A stretch of DNA of 64,000 nt, taken from positions 159,615 to 223,614 of the forward strand of contig JAXLRH010000007.1 of the NCBI GenBank assembly GCA_046331245.1, in the 5' to 3' direction. This document shows positions 25,498 through 33,735 of the stretch, piece after piece. Source of the DNA: SSF14 sp046331245. GTDB lineage: Bacteria > Actinomycetota > Acidimicrobiia > Acidimicrobiales > Microtrichaceae. The notes under the pieces are model-generated. The model searched no databases and was not told the origin of the DNA. It saw nothing but the letters and a program-made list of their open reading frames with translations. Positions within the stretch are counted from its first letter, which is position 1; the number at the start of each line of letters is the position of its first letter. A program made the translations under genes and the position numbers.

Positions 25498-26552
25498 GCC
25501 TCCGCGCGGACATCGCGGTGCGGCTCGGCGAGTTCGACCTCGACGTGACCTTCGAGGCCGGGTCGGGCGAGACCGTCGCGCTGCTCGGGCCGAACGGCGC
25601 CGGCAAGAGCACGGTGCTCCGATGCATCGCCGGCCTGCTCGCACTCGACAGCGGGCGGATCGAGGTCGCCGGCCGCACGATCGACGACCCTGCGTCGGGC
25701 GTGCGCCTCGCGCCACAGGAACGTGCGGTCGGCATGGTGTTCCAGGATCACCTCCTGTTCCCGTCGATGAGCGTCGCGGAGAACGTCGCCTTCGGCCCGC
25801 GTGCCCGGGGTGTGGCGCGCGGCGACGCTCGTCGCCGGGCCGGAGAGCTTCTGGAGCTCGTCGGCCTCGGCGGACGTGGTGGCGACCGCCCCAGTCAGCT
25901 CTCCGGCGGCCAGCGACAACGCGTCGCCCTCGCCCGCGCGCTCGCCATCGACCCCGACGTGGTGTTGCTCGACGAACCCCTCGCCGCGCTCGACGTGACG
26001 ACGCGTGCCGAGATCCGCCGCGAGCTGCGTCGGCACCTCGACCGGCTCACCGACTGCGTCCGTCTCCTCGTCACGCACGATCCGGTCGACGCATTCGCCC
26101 TCGCCGACCGCCTGATCGTCATCGAGCACGGCCGCGTGACGCAGGTCGGCACCATCGCCGATGTCGCGGCGCGGCCGGCCACGCCGTACGTCGCAGATCT
26201 CCTCGGCGTGAACCTGTTGCGTGGCCTGGCCGACCACGGGACGGTGCGGCTCGAGGGTGGCGGCGAGGTCCGGATCGCGGACGAGAACGGCGCCGGCGAC
26301 ATGTTCGTGCTGATCCGGCCGAGCTCGGTGTCGTTGCACCGCGATCGACCCGACACCAGCGCCCGCAACCGGTGGCGGTGCGAGATCGTCGGGTTCGACC
26401 TGCAGGGCGACCACGTTCGTGTTCGGCTCGCCGGCGAGATCGATCTCGTCGCCGAGGTCACGCCCTCGGCCGTCACCGAGATGGGCCTCGCGGAGGGTCG
26501 CACGGTGTGGGCGTCGGCAAAAGCGACCGACGTCACGGCATATTCCGCCTGA
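25494..26552 (+). CDS. modC: molybdate ABC transporter ATP-binding protein
   Basis: A 352-residue ABC ATPase. Walker A is LLGPNGAGKST, the Q-loop is VFQDHLLFPSMSV, the signature is LSGGQRQRVALARAL, Walker B is VVLLDEPLAALD and the switch histidine is in LVTHDPVDAF. The last 70 residues form a TOBE/MOP-like domain that may bind oxyanion and adjust transport to molybdate supply. The ATG at 25494 overlaps the modB stop; the very long frame upstream is a shadow. It energises ModAB. Confidence 0.92.
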   Translation: MSLRADIAVRLGEFDLDVTFEAGSGETVALLGPNGAGKSTVLRCIAGLLALDSGRIEVAGRTIDDPASGVRLAPQERAVGMVFQDHLLFPSMSVAENVAFGPRARGVARGDARRRAGELLELVGLGGRGGDRPSQLSGGQRQRVALARALAIDPDVVLLDEPLAALDVTTRAEIRRELRRHLDRLTDCVRLLVTHDPVDAFALADRLIVIEHGRVTQVGTIADVAARPATPYVADLLGVNLLRGLADHGTVRLEGGGEVRIADENGAGDMFVLIRPSSVSLHRDRPDTSARNRWRCEIVGFDLQGDHVRVRLAGEIDLVAEVTPSAVTEMGLAEGRTVWASAKATDVTAYSA

Positions 26553-26591
26553 ACGGCGACTCCCCGGCAACTCCCGCCTGAGCCGGGTCGG

Positions 26592-26610
26592 CCGGCCGGC
26601 GCGCGGCCGG
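26592..26610 (+). terminator. hairpin after modABC
   Basis: CCGGCCG-GCGCG-CGGCCGG, a 7-bp GC stem 40 bp past the modC stop and just before the next small gene. There is no T-run. Confidence 0.35.
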
Positions 26611-26622
26611 TACGGTTGACGG

Positions 26623-26997
26623 ATGCGCCGACCCACCCCGCTCGCCGCCGTCGCGGTGGCAGCACTCCTCGCGCTCACGGCGTGGGGCGCGTGGCGGGTC
26701 GACTCGACCGCCGTCCACTCGTCGGGCGATTCGATCGCGGCGACGCGATCGGGCCACGACGGCCCCTCCCCCGCCGTGGTGAGCTCGCGCTCCGGTTCGG
26801 TGGAGACGGTGCGCGACCGCAACGACAGCGGCCGGAACTCCTGGTGGACCTCGCTGCTGGCAGCGCTCCTGCTGTCGCTGGCCGCCGCCTGGTCCGCATC
26901 CCGTGAGGGCGTTGCGCGCACCGCAGGTGGTTCGCGCCCCGCGCCGCTCCTGTGCTGCACGCCCAGCCGCGCACCCCCGATGATCCCGATCGTCTGA
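26623..26997 (+). CDS. small hypothetical membrane protein
   Basis: A 124-residue protein of no recognised family. It has an N-terminal hydrophobic helix (PLAAVAVAALLALTAWGAW, about residues 5-23), a hydrophilic Ser/Asp-rich middle, a second helix (WWTSLLAALLLSLAAAW, about residues 74-90) and a Cys-Cys pair near the C-terminus. The ATG follows a short TACGGTTGACGG segment without a strong ribosome site. It is followed by a hairpin and the 43-residue membrane protein. Function is unknown and coding is plausible rather than certain. Confidence 0.5.
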   Translation: MRRPTPLAAVAVAALLALTAWGAWRVDSTAVHSSGDSIAATRSGHDGPSPAVVSSRSGSVETVRDRNDSGRNSWWTSLLAALLLSLAAAWSASREGVARTAGGSRPAPLLCCTPSRAPPMIPIV

Positions 26998-27015
26998 CCA
27001 CGACCATCGGAACCC

Positions 27016-27033
27016 GGCGCCCACGCGGGCGCC
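27016..27033 (+). terminator. GC hairpin between two small genes
   Basis: GGCGCCC-ACGC-GGGCGCC followed by TTC; a 7-bp perfect stem 19 bp after the preceding stop codon and 18 bp before the next start. It may end or attenuate transcription. Confidence 0.45.
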
Positions 27034-27051
27034 TTCATCGAGAGGAGCGCC

Positions 27052-27183
27052 ATGACGCTCGCAAAGATCGCGCTGCTCGTCACGGGCGGAGGGCTGGCCG
27101 CGTGGCTGGCACTCGTCGCCGTCGACGTCGGCAACAACTACAAGCGCTTCGCTAAGCGGCTCGAGGGCCGCGACCCGAAGTAG
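27052..27183 (+). CDS. 43-residue single-pass membrane protein
   Basis: A short open frame with a good ribosome site (GAGAGGAGC) before ATG 27052. It encodes 43 residues: a hydrophobic helix (IALLVTGGGLAAWLALVAV) followed by a basic cytosolic tail (NNYKRFAKRLEGRDPK). The layout is typical of small actinobacterial membrane peptides. No homolog is recognised. The strong hairpin at 27200 would terminate it. Confidence 0.55.
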   Translation: MTLAKIALLVTGGGLAAWLALVAVDVGNNYKRFAKRLEGRDPK

Positions 27184-27199
27184 GCCCCTAGGGATTCCA

Positions 27200-27236
27200 C
27201 CGGCTCCGACGTCGGGTTCCGACGGTTCGGAGTCGG
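27200..27236. terminator. strong bidirectional terminator hairpin
   Basis: A long imperfect stem: CCGGCTCCGA pairs with TCGGAGTCGG, enclosing CGTCGG-GTT-CCGACG, giving about 16 pairs with a 2-base bulge. It lies directly at the 3' end of the minus-strand tRNA gene and 17 bp after the 43-residue plus-strand gene. Confidence 0.65.
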
Positions 27237-27310
27237 TGGAGGTGATGGGAGTCGAACCCACGACCTCCTCGATGCGACCGAGGCGCTCTAGCCAGCTGAG
27301 CTACACCCCC
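27237..27310 (-). tRNA. tRNA-Ala (anticodon CGC)
   Basis: A 74-nt cloverleaf read on the minus strand. The acceptor GGGGGTG pairs with CACCTCC, D-arm GCTC/GAGC, anticodon stem CCTCG/CGAGG with loop GTCGCAT, and T-arm containing GGTTCGACTCC. The anticodon is CGC (codon GCG). The acceptor pair G3-U70, the major alanine identity element, is present, confirming the assignment. The discriminator is A and the CCA end is not encoded. A hairpin follows immediately. Confidence 0.93.
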
Positions 27311-27314
27311 AGGG

Positions 27315-27341
27315 GGTCCCGACAGTAGCCGCTGTCGGACC
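27315..27341 (-). terminator. hairpin ending the 27376-27912 transcript
   Basis: CGACAG-N6-CTGTCG flanked by GGTC/GACC with one bulged C, 35 bp after the stop of the minus-strand membrane-protein gene and upstream of tRNA-Ala. Confidence 0.5.
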
Positions 27342-27375
27342 GGCACTGCGACTTCCGCCGGCGAGTGCGCTGGAC

Positions 27376-27912
27376 TCAGCGGGCGATGCGCTGGCGCTCG
27401 ACGAAGGCCGGCGCGACACCCGTGAACTGCGACGGCGAGTAGAGCACGCCCACCTGGGCACGCATCTTCTCGCGGCGGGTGACGAGCATCAGGGCGCTGA
27501 AGTAGCCCAGGAGTGCGACGTCGACGACGGCGTTCACCATCACCATCGCGCCACCCATGCTCACGCTGCCGAGGAAGCTGAGCACGGCGGCCGCGATGAG
27601 GGCGGTGAGCACGTCCTGGCGACGCTGCTGCACCGGCGTGCGGCCCGGGCGGCGCTGCGCCGGACGCTGGGTCGGGGAAGCGGGACGAGACGAGCGGAGA
27701 TCGACGACCGGCTCGTTCAGCCGGGACGGGAACTGCACCAGGTTGGACCGGTTGACGCCGACGGGAGCGGAACGCTCGAGCGACGAGAGGTTGCGGGCGA
27801 ACTGGCCGATGGTGTCACTGCGACGGCTGGCGACGTTGCGCCGTACGAGGTCTGGAACGAGGACGACAGCCCACGCAACTCCGAGTCCGAAGAGCAGCAA
27901 CCACGACGACAC
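27376..27912 (-). CDS. conserved actinobacterial membrane protein
   Basis: A 178-residue protein with an N-terminal transmembrane helix (SSWLLLFGLGVAWAVVLVPDLV), a basic Pro/Arg-rich cytosolic linker (about residues 25-95), and two further helices (VLTALIAAAVLSFLGSV and VVDVALLGYFSALMLV). Similar proteins sit near galU-moeA in other actinomycetes, matching the neighbourhood here. The GTG at 27912 is preferred because it falls just before the first helix; the frame is open to 28044. Function is unknown, probably cell-envelope related. Confidence 0.7.
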   Translation of the reverse strand: MSSWLLLFGLGVAWAVVLVPDLVRRNVASRRSDTIGQFARNLSSLERSAPVGVNRSNLVQFPSRLNEPVVDLRSSRPASPTQRPAQRRPGRTPVQQRRQDVLTALIAAAVLSFLGSVSMGGAMVMVNAVVDVALLGYFSALMLVTRREKMRAQVGVLYSPSQFTGVAPAFVERQRIAR

Positions 27913-28195
27913 GATTCGTTCACTCTGCCTTTCCGGCCGGCGCCTCTGGATCCTTGCCCTGGGGAGCTTCACCCAGGTTTGTATGAAGGATTGATGACGA
28001 CCCGACAACACTGTTGACGAACATCCGGGAACTCTTGCAAGCAAGTGACACCCGTGTAACAGGGCACAAACTAGTCAACGAGGTTCCCGGCGTCCACCCG
28101 GAGTGAGATCGCGGGGGAGATTTTGTTACGACGCCGTTACAGCGTGACGTGACTTGTCATGAGTTTCCGCAAGAACCGGTGGTCGACTGAGCACT
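27913..28195. promoter_or_regulatory. long relatively AT-rich upstream region
   Basis: The only non-coding stretch here near 300 bases, upstream of the minus-strand membrane gene. It has no plausible open frame. It contains a direct repeat GTTAC at 28125 and 28136 (11-bp spacing, followed by AGCG) and an inverted GTAAC at about 28055. On the minus strand a TTGTCG/CATACA pair with 17-bp spacing (around 27980-28010) could be a promoter. Confidence 0.35.
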
Positions 28196-28225
28196 CTCCG
28201 TGGTCGGCCCTCCTGACCACCGGAG
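28196..28225 (-). terminator. terminator hairpin after moaC
   Basis: CTCCGTGGTC-N9-GACCAC-CGGAG, a 10-11 bp stem with one bulged C, eight bases past the moaC stop on the minus strand. Confidence 0.5.
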
Positions 28226-28232
28226 CGGTCGC

Positions 28233-28745
28233 TCAGACGCCGAAGGTGGAGACGTCGTCGAACGGATCGCCGCTGCGCCGGTACGAGCCGGAGCGCCCGC
28301 CCGTCTTCTCCCAGAGCGCGACCTCGCCGATCACCATCGACCGGTCGACCGCCTTGCACATGTCGTAGATCGTCAGGCAGGCGACGGTGCAGGCGGTGAG
28401 CGCCTCCATCTCGACGCCGGTGCGATCGACGGTCTCGACCGACACCTCCACCTCGATGAACGTGTCCTCGATGCGGAAGTTGACCAGCACCGCGCCGACG
28501 AGCAGCGGGTGACAGAGCGGGATGAGGTCCGACGCCCGCTTGGCCGCCTGGATGCCGGCGACGCGCGCGACCGCCAGCACGTCACCCTTGTTGATGGCGC
28601 CCCGCGCCACCAGCGAGGTGGTCTCGGTGGTCATGGTCACGCGGCCGCGGGCGATCGCACGACGGTGCGTCGGATCCTTCGGGGTGACATCGACCATGCG
28701 AGCCCGGCCCAGAGGATCGAGATGCGTCAGCGACCGTTCAGACAT
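28233..28745 (-). CDS. moaC: cyclic pyranopterin monophosphate synthase
   Basis: MoaC, 170 residues, the second enzyme of molybdenum cofactor synthesis, which turns the MoaA product into cyclic pyranopterin monophosphate. Family motifs include MVDVTPKDPTHRRAIARG, KGDVLAVARVAGIQAAKR, the active-site LIPLCHPL and EMEALTACTVACLTIYDMCK with the catalytic lysine nearby. The ATG at 28745 matches the family N-terminus (SERSLTHLDPLGRARMVDV). It probably lies downstream of the O-antigen-ligase-like gene in a minus-strand run that also contains moaA and moeA further up. Confidence 0.95.
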   Translation of the reverse strand: MSERSLTHLDPLGRARMVDVTPKDPTHRRAIARGRVTMTTETTSLVARGAINKGDVLAVARVAGIQAAKRASDLIPLCHPLLVGAVLVNFRIEDTFIEVEVSVETVDRTGVEMEALTACTVACLTIYDMCKAVDRSMVIGEVALWEKTGGRSGSYRRSGDPFDDVSTFGV

Positions 28746-28755
28746 GGGCGGAACA

Positions 28756-30765
28756 CTACCGGCCCGACGTGAGCGCCTGACGACCGGAGCGCCACCGCTG
28801 CCAGGCCGCGACGTCGCCGGGCGACAGCGACGCCGGATCGAGGTGCGTTGCGGCATCGCGTGCCGCGTCGAGGTCGCCCGCCTGCTCGGCGGCGCGTGCC
28901 ACACCCAGCCACGCGTCGGTGCGATCGGGACGCAGCTCCACCGCCCGGTCGAACGCCGCCTGGGCGAGCGCGGCATCGCCGAGGGCGAGGCGGAGCTCCC
29001 CGAGCTCGGCCCACCCCTCGCTGCGGGCCCGGTCGACGCGCAGCAGCGCCGTCACCTCCCGCACGGAGTCGGCCAGCAGCACCGTGCGCCCGTCGGCGCG
29101 GGCGAGGCGGCTGCGAGCGAGGGTGAGCCGGCCGTCGTCGGGAGTCCGGTCCCGGAGCTCGCCGATGCGACTCCGCACCTCGTCGAGCGTGCGCGGCGAG
29201 CCGTCCGCCAGCGCGGCGTCTGCGAGAACCAGCCCGTACATCGTCTGCGGCTGTCGGTCGACGACACGCGATGCGGCGACGAGCGCGGCCGAGGTACGAC
29301 CGGCGGCCCTCGCATCGACGCTCCGCCTCGCCTCGCGGTCGGCCGTGGCCGTCGGCGCGACGGCCGCGACGATCGTGAGGGCGACGACCGCCGCCACCGG
29401 CGGTGCCGCGCCACCGTCGCGGCAGCGCAGGACCCGCGCCCCGGACCAGCGCGGCGGAGCCCTCCGACGAGCAGCCACGCTATGGCGTCGACGTCGGGAG
29501 CTGGAAGAGGAACTGCTGCTGCACCAGGTACGCGACGAGCGCGGCAGCGCGCCGACGAAGCGCGAACGAGGGTGCTGCCGACCGCCGCACCGCCCGGCGA
29601 ACGGCGCGGCCCGACGCGAGCACGAGGCCGAGGTACGGCGAGCCCGACGAGCCCGAGCGGCTGGCCACGTCGGCGAGCCCGTTGTGCGCGGTCCGGCGTG
29701 AGGCGTCGCCCGAACTCCCGCTCCCAGGAGGCGTCGACCGCTCGGCCGAACCCGACGGCGAACCCCTCCGGCCCCCATCCGAGCACCGGTCGCTCGGCGA
29801 TCACGTCCACCGTCCGTCGCCACGTGGCGGCCGGCCGGCCGCCGTGCCGCGAGGCTCCGGCCTCCGCCGCGATCCGCAGCACCGGCCAACAGACCCACTC
29901 CGACCAACGCTGTCATCCACCAGCGACACGACGGCGAGTGCCCGCCGCACCCCGCCGCCCGGCCGCGGTCGCGGGCCGCGATCGTCGCGCCGGCCGGAGC
30001 CATCACCACCAGGCCGGCGACGAGCCCGACCCAAGCGCCCCGGGTCCCGCTCACGACGAGGCACCACCCGGCGCCCATCGTGGCGACGACGTGCCACAGG
30101 CGCCACGCCGGCCGCTCGGCCCGGTCGAGCGAGGCCCCCAACGCGACGAGCGTGGCGAGCACGGCGAACGCTCCGAGGAAGTCGGCGTTGCCGAGCGGAC
30201 CACCGGGCCGGCCCGACACGGCGCTGCCGGCGAACCTCCAACCCATCCGTTGCGCAGCGACGAACCCCGTCACGAGGATCGCTCCCGCCGACATCCCGCA
30301 GCACCACCCGCAGGTCCGACCGGCGGCGCACCACGCCGGCTCCGATCGTCGCCGCCGCTGCACACGAGCCAGGAGGCGGCGCCGCCGAGGCGGTCGGCCG
30401 CCCCGAAGAACGCGACGAACAGGCGCGGACGACGCCGCTGCCGAGACCGCCGAGACCCCGACGAGCGCCGGCCACCAGCGATGGCCGGCCGGCGCAACCG
30501 ACCGGTCGCCGCAGCGCGGCGATTCCGACGACGGCTGCAACGACGAGCACCAGCCACCGCGAGCGAGGTCGACGTGCCAGCCGGCGGGATCGACGACGAC
30601 GGGAAGGACCGCCACGCCCACCGCGACCACGACCGCCGCCGGCGACGACTGCGAGCGCGACGTGGCCGGAGCCGACCGCCCGATCACGTCGGGTGAGGTC
30701 GGCTCCGGCTCGACCGGGAGTCGATCACCGTTCGTCGCGACGGCGGCGCCGTCGAGCAGGGTCAT
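28756..30765 (-). pseudogene. O-antigen ligase-like (Wzy/WaaL) membrane protein with TPR tail, frameshifted
   Basis: An O-antigen ligase/polymerase-like protein of about 670 residues that can be read only by switching frames at least five times. Frame blocks in order are: the start MTLLDGAAVATNGDRLP; a helix LVVAAVVGIAALRRPVG; GNADFLGAFAVLATLVALGAS and VVSGTRGAWVGLVAGLVV; the family motif RPVLGWGPEGFAVGFGRA; SRSGSSGSPYLGLVL; AYLVQQQFLFQLPTS; and a C-terminal TPR region (DAALAQAAFDRAVELRPDRT). Switches lie near 30560, 30300-30480, 29890, 29700, 29500 and 29430. Because blocks on both sides of each switch are conserved and otherwise open, sequencing indels are more likely than decay. It could act on envelope polysaccharide. 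Confidence 0.65.
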
Positions 30766-30769
30766 CGAG

Positions 30770-32080
30770 TCATCGACCCGCGGTCGTCGCGACGGCGGTG
30801 GTCGAGACGGCGGTCGTCGGCGGCGCCGTCGCGACGGGGCGCCGCCGGCAGCGAGCTCTTTCTCGTCGATGCACCCCGGATTGGGGTTGTCCCGCCGGTC
30901 GCTGTTCGCGGCCTGGGTCATCAGCGCCGACCACTCCGCGTCGGTCGGTCGGGTGAGCATCGCTGCGAGCGCCGAGGACGCCACCTCGCCGGCCGACTCG
31001 ACGCCGTTCGAGGGCGACCACCTCGAGATGTCGAGCACGACGTCGCCGTCCGCCGCCAGTAGGTCGCCGAAGGACGATGCTGCGAATCCGAGCACCGTCC
31101 GGGTGGTCCCCGGGACGGCGACCGGCACGACGGTCGGCAGATCCTGGCTCCAGCGAACGCTGTCGGCGACGCGTGCCCACAGCTCGTAGGCGCCGCCGTT
31201 CGTGGTGGACAGCGACGCCCCCGACCGAACGCACGTCCCGTCGGCCGCCGTTCCCACCGCGTCCCACGACAGGGTCCGCGTCACCTGGTCGGTCGGCGTC
31301 ACCGTACCGATCGGCGAGAGGCCTCCGGCGGCGGTGCCCGGAGCGAAGGCCCACGTGCCGTCGCTCCCCTGAGTCAGCGAGCTCAGCCAGGTGGCGAGCT
31401 CGTCGACGGTCACGCCGGCGGTGACCACCAGCACCCGCCGGCTGTCCGACAGATCCCACAGGATCGTCGTCGCCGCGCGCTTCGACAGGATGCGAGCGTG
31501 GCGCCCCGCGATCGCGGTCTCGGTACCACCCTTCCCTCGGACAGGCGGGACGAGTCCTGCACGCTCGCGATCACGAACCGGGCGGGCCGGTCGGGCGAGA
31601 CGTCCGCGGCGACGGCGAGGTCGGCGGCGGCGAGGCCGTTGCCGCGCCAGCGCCGTAGGCGTAGAGCCCACGGTCGTGACCGCCGTCCGGTCACTCGGGT
31701 CGAACACAGCGGTAGCGCAGGAGCTTCGAGTCGTCGGCCGGTGTCGCCCCGCCGAACGTGGTCCAGCCGGTCGGCGAGCCGGTGGCGGAGCCGGTGCTCG
31801 ACCCGGTGGCTGCGCCGGCCGCGAGGCCCGGCAGCTCGGCGCCGGCGAAGTACTCGTCCGCACCGACTGCTGCCGGGTCGCGGGTGATCACGACGAAACC
31901 GACGGCCACCGCGGCGACGGTCGCGATCGACGCAGTGGCCATGCGACGGTGCTGCCGTCGAGCGGTGCGAGCCCGGGCGTCGTCGGCGACCACGGCGCTC
32001 GGCACGATCGCGGCGTCGATGTCGGCGGCACGCCGGTGCAGACCGGCGCGCAGGTGGGATTCGAACTGGTCGTCGTTCAT
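30770..32080 (-). pseudogene. sigma-linked membrane-anchored protein (anti-sigma-like position), frameshifted
   Basis: The ATG at 32080 overlaps the stop of the ECF sigma gene (ATGA), the usual place for an anti-sigma factor. The first 130 residues are intact: MNDDQFESHLRAGL, a helix ATASIATVAAVAVGFVVITRD (about residues 48-68) and a Gly/Ser-rich linker. Further blocks then continue in other frames: FDPSDRTAVTTVG, SPDRPARFVIASVQDSSR, and ATTILWDLSDSRRVLVV onwards, ending TAPPTTAVSTTAVATTAGR at 30770. Frame switches lie near 31695, 31640, 31540 and 30850. The reassembled chain would be about 435 residues. No ZAS zinc motif is seen, so calling it an anti-sigma factor is positional inference. 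Confidence 0.55.
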
Positions 32081-32649
32081 GTCGGTGTTCCTTCGGGATC
32101 GTTCGGTTCGGCAGAGAGAGAGGTGGGTTCGGCGAGCGCGGCGCGCAGCTCGGCGAGGCCGCGACTGAGCAGCGACTTCACCGTGCCGGGCCGCACCCCG
32201 AGGGTCGCAGCGATGTCGGCCTCGCCGAGGTCGAGGTAGTAGCGCAGCACCACGGCGGCTCGACGTTTCGCCGGCAGCGCCGCGACTGCGGCGGCGAGCG
32301 CCGCGTCGACGAGACCGCCGTCCGCGGTGTCGCCGGCGGCCGCGTCGGGCACGGGAGCGGATGACCGGAACCGCCGGCGCCGGCCGACGTCGCGACACCG
32401 GTTCACGACCGTGGTGCGCAGGTAGCCACCCGGCCGGTCGAGACGGCTCCAGCGCTCGTAGGTGACGACGAACGCGTCGTGGGTCACCTCCGCAGCCGTC
32501 TCACGGTCGCCGGTCAGCAGATACGCGAGGCGGAGCATCGGCTCGAACTCGCGCTGGTAGAGGTCGTCGAAGCCCGTGAGATCGATCACGACGGGCGCCG
32601 GTCTCGAGCGGGGTGCCGCCACGAGTGGCAGGAGGTCGGAGGAATCCAT
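32077..32649 (-). CDS. ECF-type RNA polymerase sigma factor
   Basis: A 190-residue SigE-like ECF sigma factor. Region 2 runs from FDDLYQREFEPMLRLAYLLTGDRETAAEVTHDAFV, with the -10 recognition helix DRPGGYLRTTVVNRCRD, and region 4 is AALPAKRRAAVVLRYYLDLGEADIAATLGVRPGTVKSLLSRG. It overlaps the downstream membrane-anchored gene. A near-consensus ECF promoter (GGAAC-N17-CGTC) ends 11 bases before the ATG, implying autoregulation and a very short or absent leader. The gene lies between moaA and the envelope genes and is transcribed in the same direction. Confidence 0.9.
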   Translation of the reverse strand: MDSSDLLPLVAAPRSRPAPVVIDLTGFDDLYQREFEPMLRLAYLLTGDRETAAEVTHDAFVVTYERWSRLDRPGGYLRTTVVNRCRDVGRRRRFRSSAPVPDAAAGDTADGGLVDAALAAAVAALPAKRRAAVVLRYYLDLGEADIAATLGVRPGTVKSLLSRGLAELRAALAEPTSLSAEPNDPEGTPT

Positions 32650-32660
32650 ATGCCCCCAAC

Positions 32661-32686
32661 GACGAACGTGACCCCGATTCGGTTCC
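32661..32686 (-). promoter_or_regulatory. ECF sigma-dependent autoregulatory promoter
   Basis: On the minus strand GGAAC (32686-32682), a 17-bp spacer and CGTC (32664-32661) match the consensus -35/-10 elements of group ECF promoters. Transcription would start around 32649-32655, at or a few bases before the sigma ATG. Confidence 0.65.
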
Positions 32687-32727
32687 CGGTCACGGAACGG
32701 CGGTGTCGGGACGGGGCGACGACGGCG

Positions 32728-33726
32728 TCAGCCGCCGAGCTGGCTCATCGACCGGGAGGGCCGGATGAAGTTGACCCGGCCGATGGCGTGACCCGCCCAC
32801 TTCGCGCCGACGCACGCCCGCATTACGTCGGCGAGCTCCTCGTCGGTGGCGCCGGAGCGCAGACCCGAGCGGAGGTCGAACTCGTCGAGCGCGAAGAGGC
32901 AGTTGCGCAGCGCGCCCTCGGCCGTGAGGCGCACCCGGTCGCACGACTCGCAGAACGGCTCGGTCACGCTGGCGATGACGCCGACGTGGCCGGCACCGTC
33001 GAGGTAGCGGAACCGCTCGGCGGGCGCCGCGCCGCGCGCCACCGACTCGAGCGGGTGGACCGCGGCGATGCGCCGGACGATCTCGTCGCGACTCATCACA
33101 CGATCGCGCTGCCATCCCCCGTCGGCGTCCAGGGGCATGAACTCGATGAACCGCAGCTCCACGCCGCGCTCGCGGCCGAACTCGGCGAGGTCGACGATCT
33201 CGTCGTCGTTGACGCCGACCATCACGACGGCGTTGACCTTGACCGACTCGAACCCGGCGGCCACCGCCGCGTCGACGCCGTCGAGCACGTGGCCGAGCTC
33301 GTCGCGGCGGGTGAGCTCGACGAAGCGATCGGAGCGGAGCGTGTCGAGCGAGATGTTGATGCGACGCAGCCCGGCCTCGCGGAGCGCCGTCGCCTGGTGG
33401 GCGAGCGTCGCACCGTTGGTGGTCATGGCGAGGTCGATCGGCTCGCCGTCGAGACGCAACGCCGCGAGCTTCGCGACCAGCACCGGGAGGTGGGCGCGGA
33501 GCGTCGGCTCACCGCCGGTGAGCCGGATCGACGACACACCGAACTGCCGCACCATGATCCCGGCGACCCGCTCGATCTCCTCGAACGTCAGCACCTCGGA
33601 CCGCGGAAGCCACTGCATCCCCTCCTCGGGCATGCAGTACGTGCAACGGAAGTTGCAGCGGTCGGTGACCGAGATGCGGAGGTCGCGGTGCACCCGCCCG
33701 AACCCGCACGTGAGATCCTCGGTCAT
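32728..33726 (-). CDS. moaA: GTP 3',8-cyclase (radical SAM)
   Basis: MoaA, 332 residues, the first enzyme of molybdenum cofactor synthesis, rearranging GTP by radical SAM chemistry. The N-terminal cluster motif is CNFRCTYC in ISVTDRCNFRCTYCMPEEG, followed by RLTGGEPTLRAHL. The second [4Fe-4S] site is FCESCDRVRLTAEGALRNC, and the chain ends in the required Gly-Gly (MSQLGG). It starts 9 bp after the moeA stop and is the third gene of a galU-moeA-moaA operon. MoaC lies 4 kb downstream on the same strand. Confidence 0.96.
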   Translation of the reverse strand: MTEDLTCGFGRVHRDLRISVTDRCNFRCTYCMPEEGMQWLPRSEVLTFEEIERVAGIMVRQFGVSSIRLTGGEPTLRAHLPVLVAKLAALRLDGEPIDLAMTTNGATLAHQATALREAGLRRINISLDTLRSDRFVELTRRDELGHVLDGVDAAVAAGFESVKVNAVVMVGVNDDEIVDLAEFGRERGVELRFIEFMPLDADGGWQRDRVMSRDEIVRRIAAVHPLESVARGAAPAERFRYLDGAGHVGVIASVTEPFCESCDRVRLTAEGALRNCLFALDEFDLRSGLRSGATDEELADVMRACVGAKWAGHAIGRVNFIRPSRSMSQLGG

Positions 33727-33735
33727 TCGCCGAGG

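Noticed and set aside
28126..28359. Short minus-strand frame after moaC as a separate gene
   Set aside because: It overlaps the moaC 3' end in another frame, has shadow-type composition and contains the terminator hairpin.
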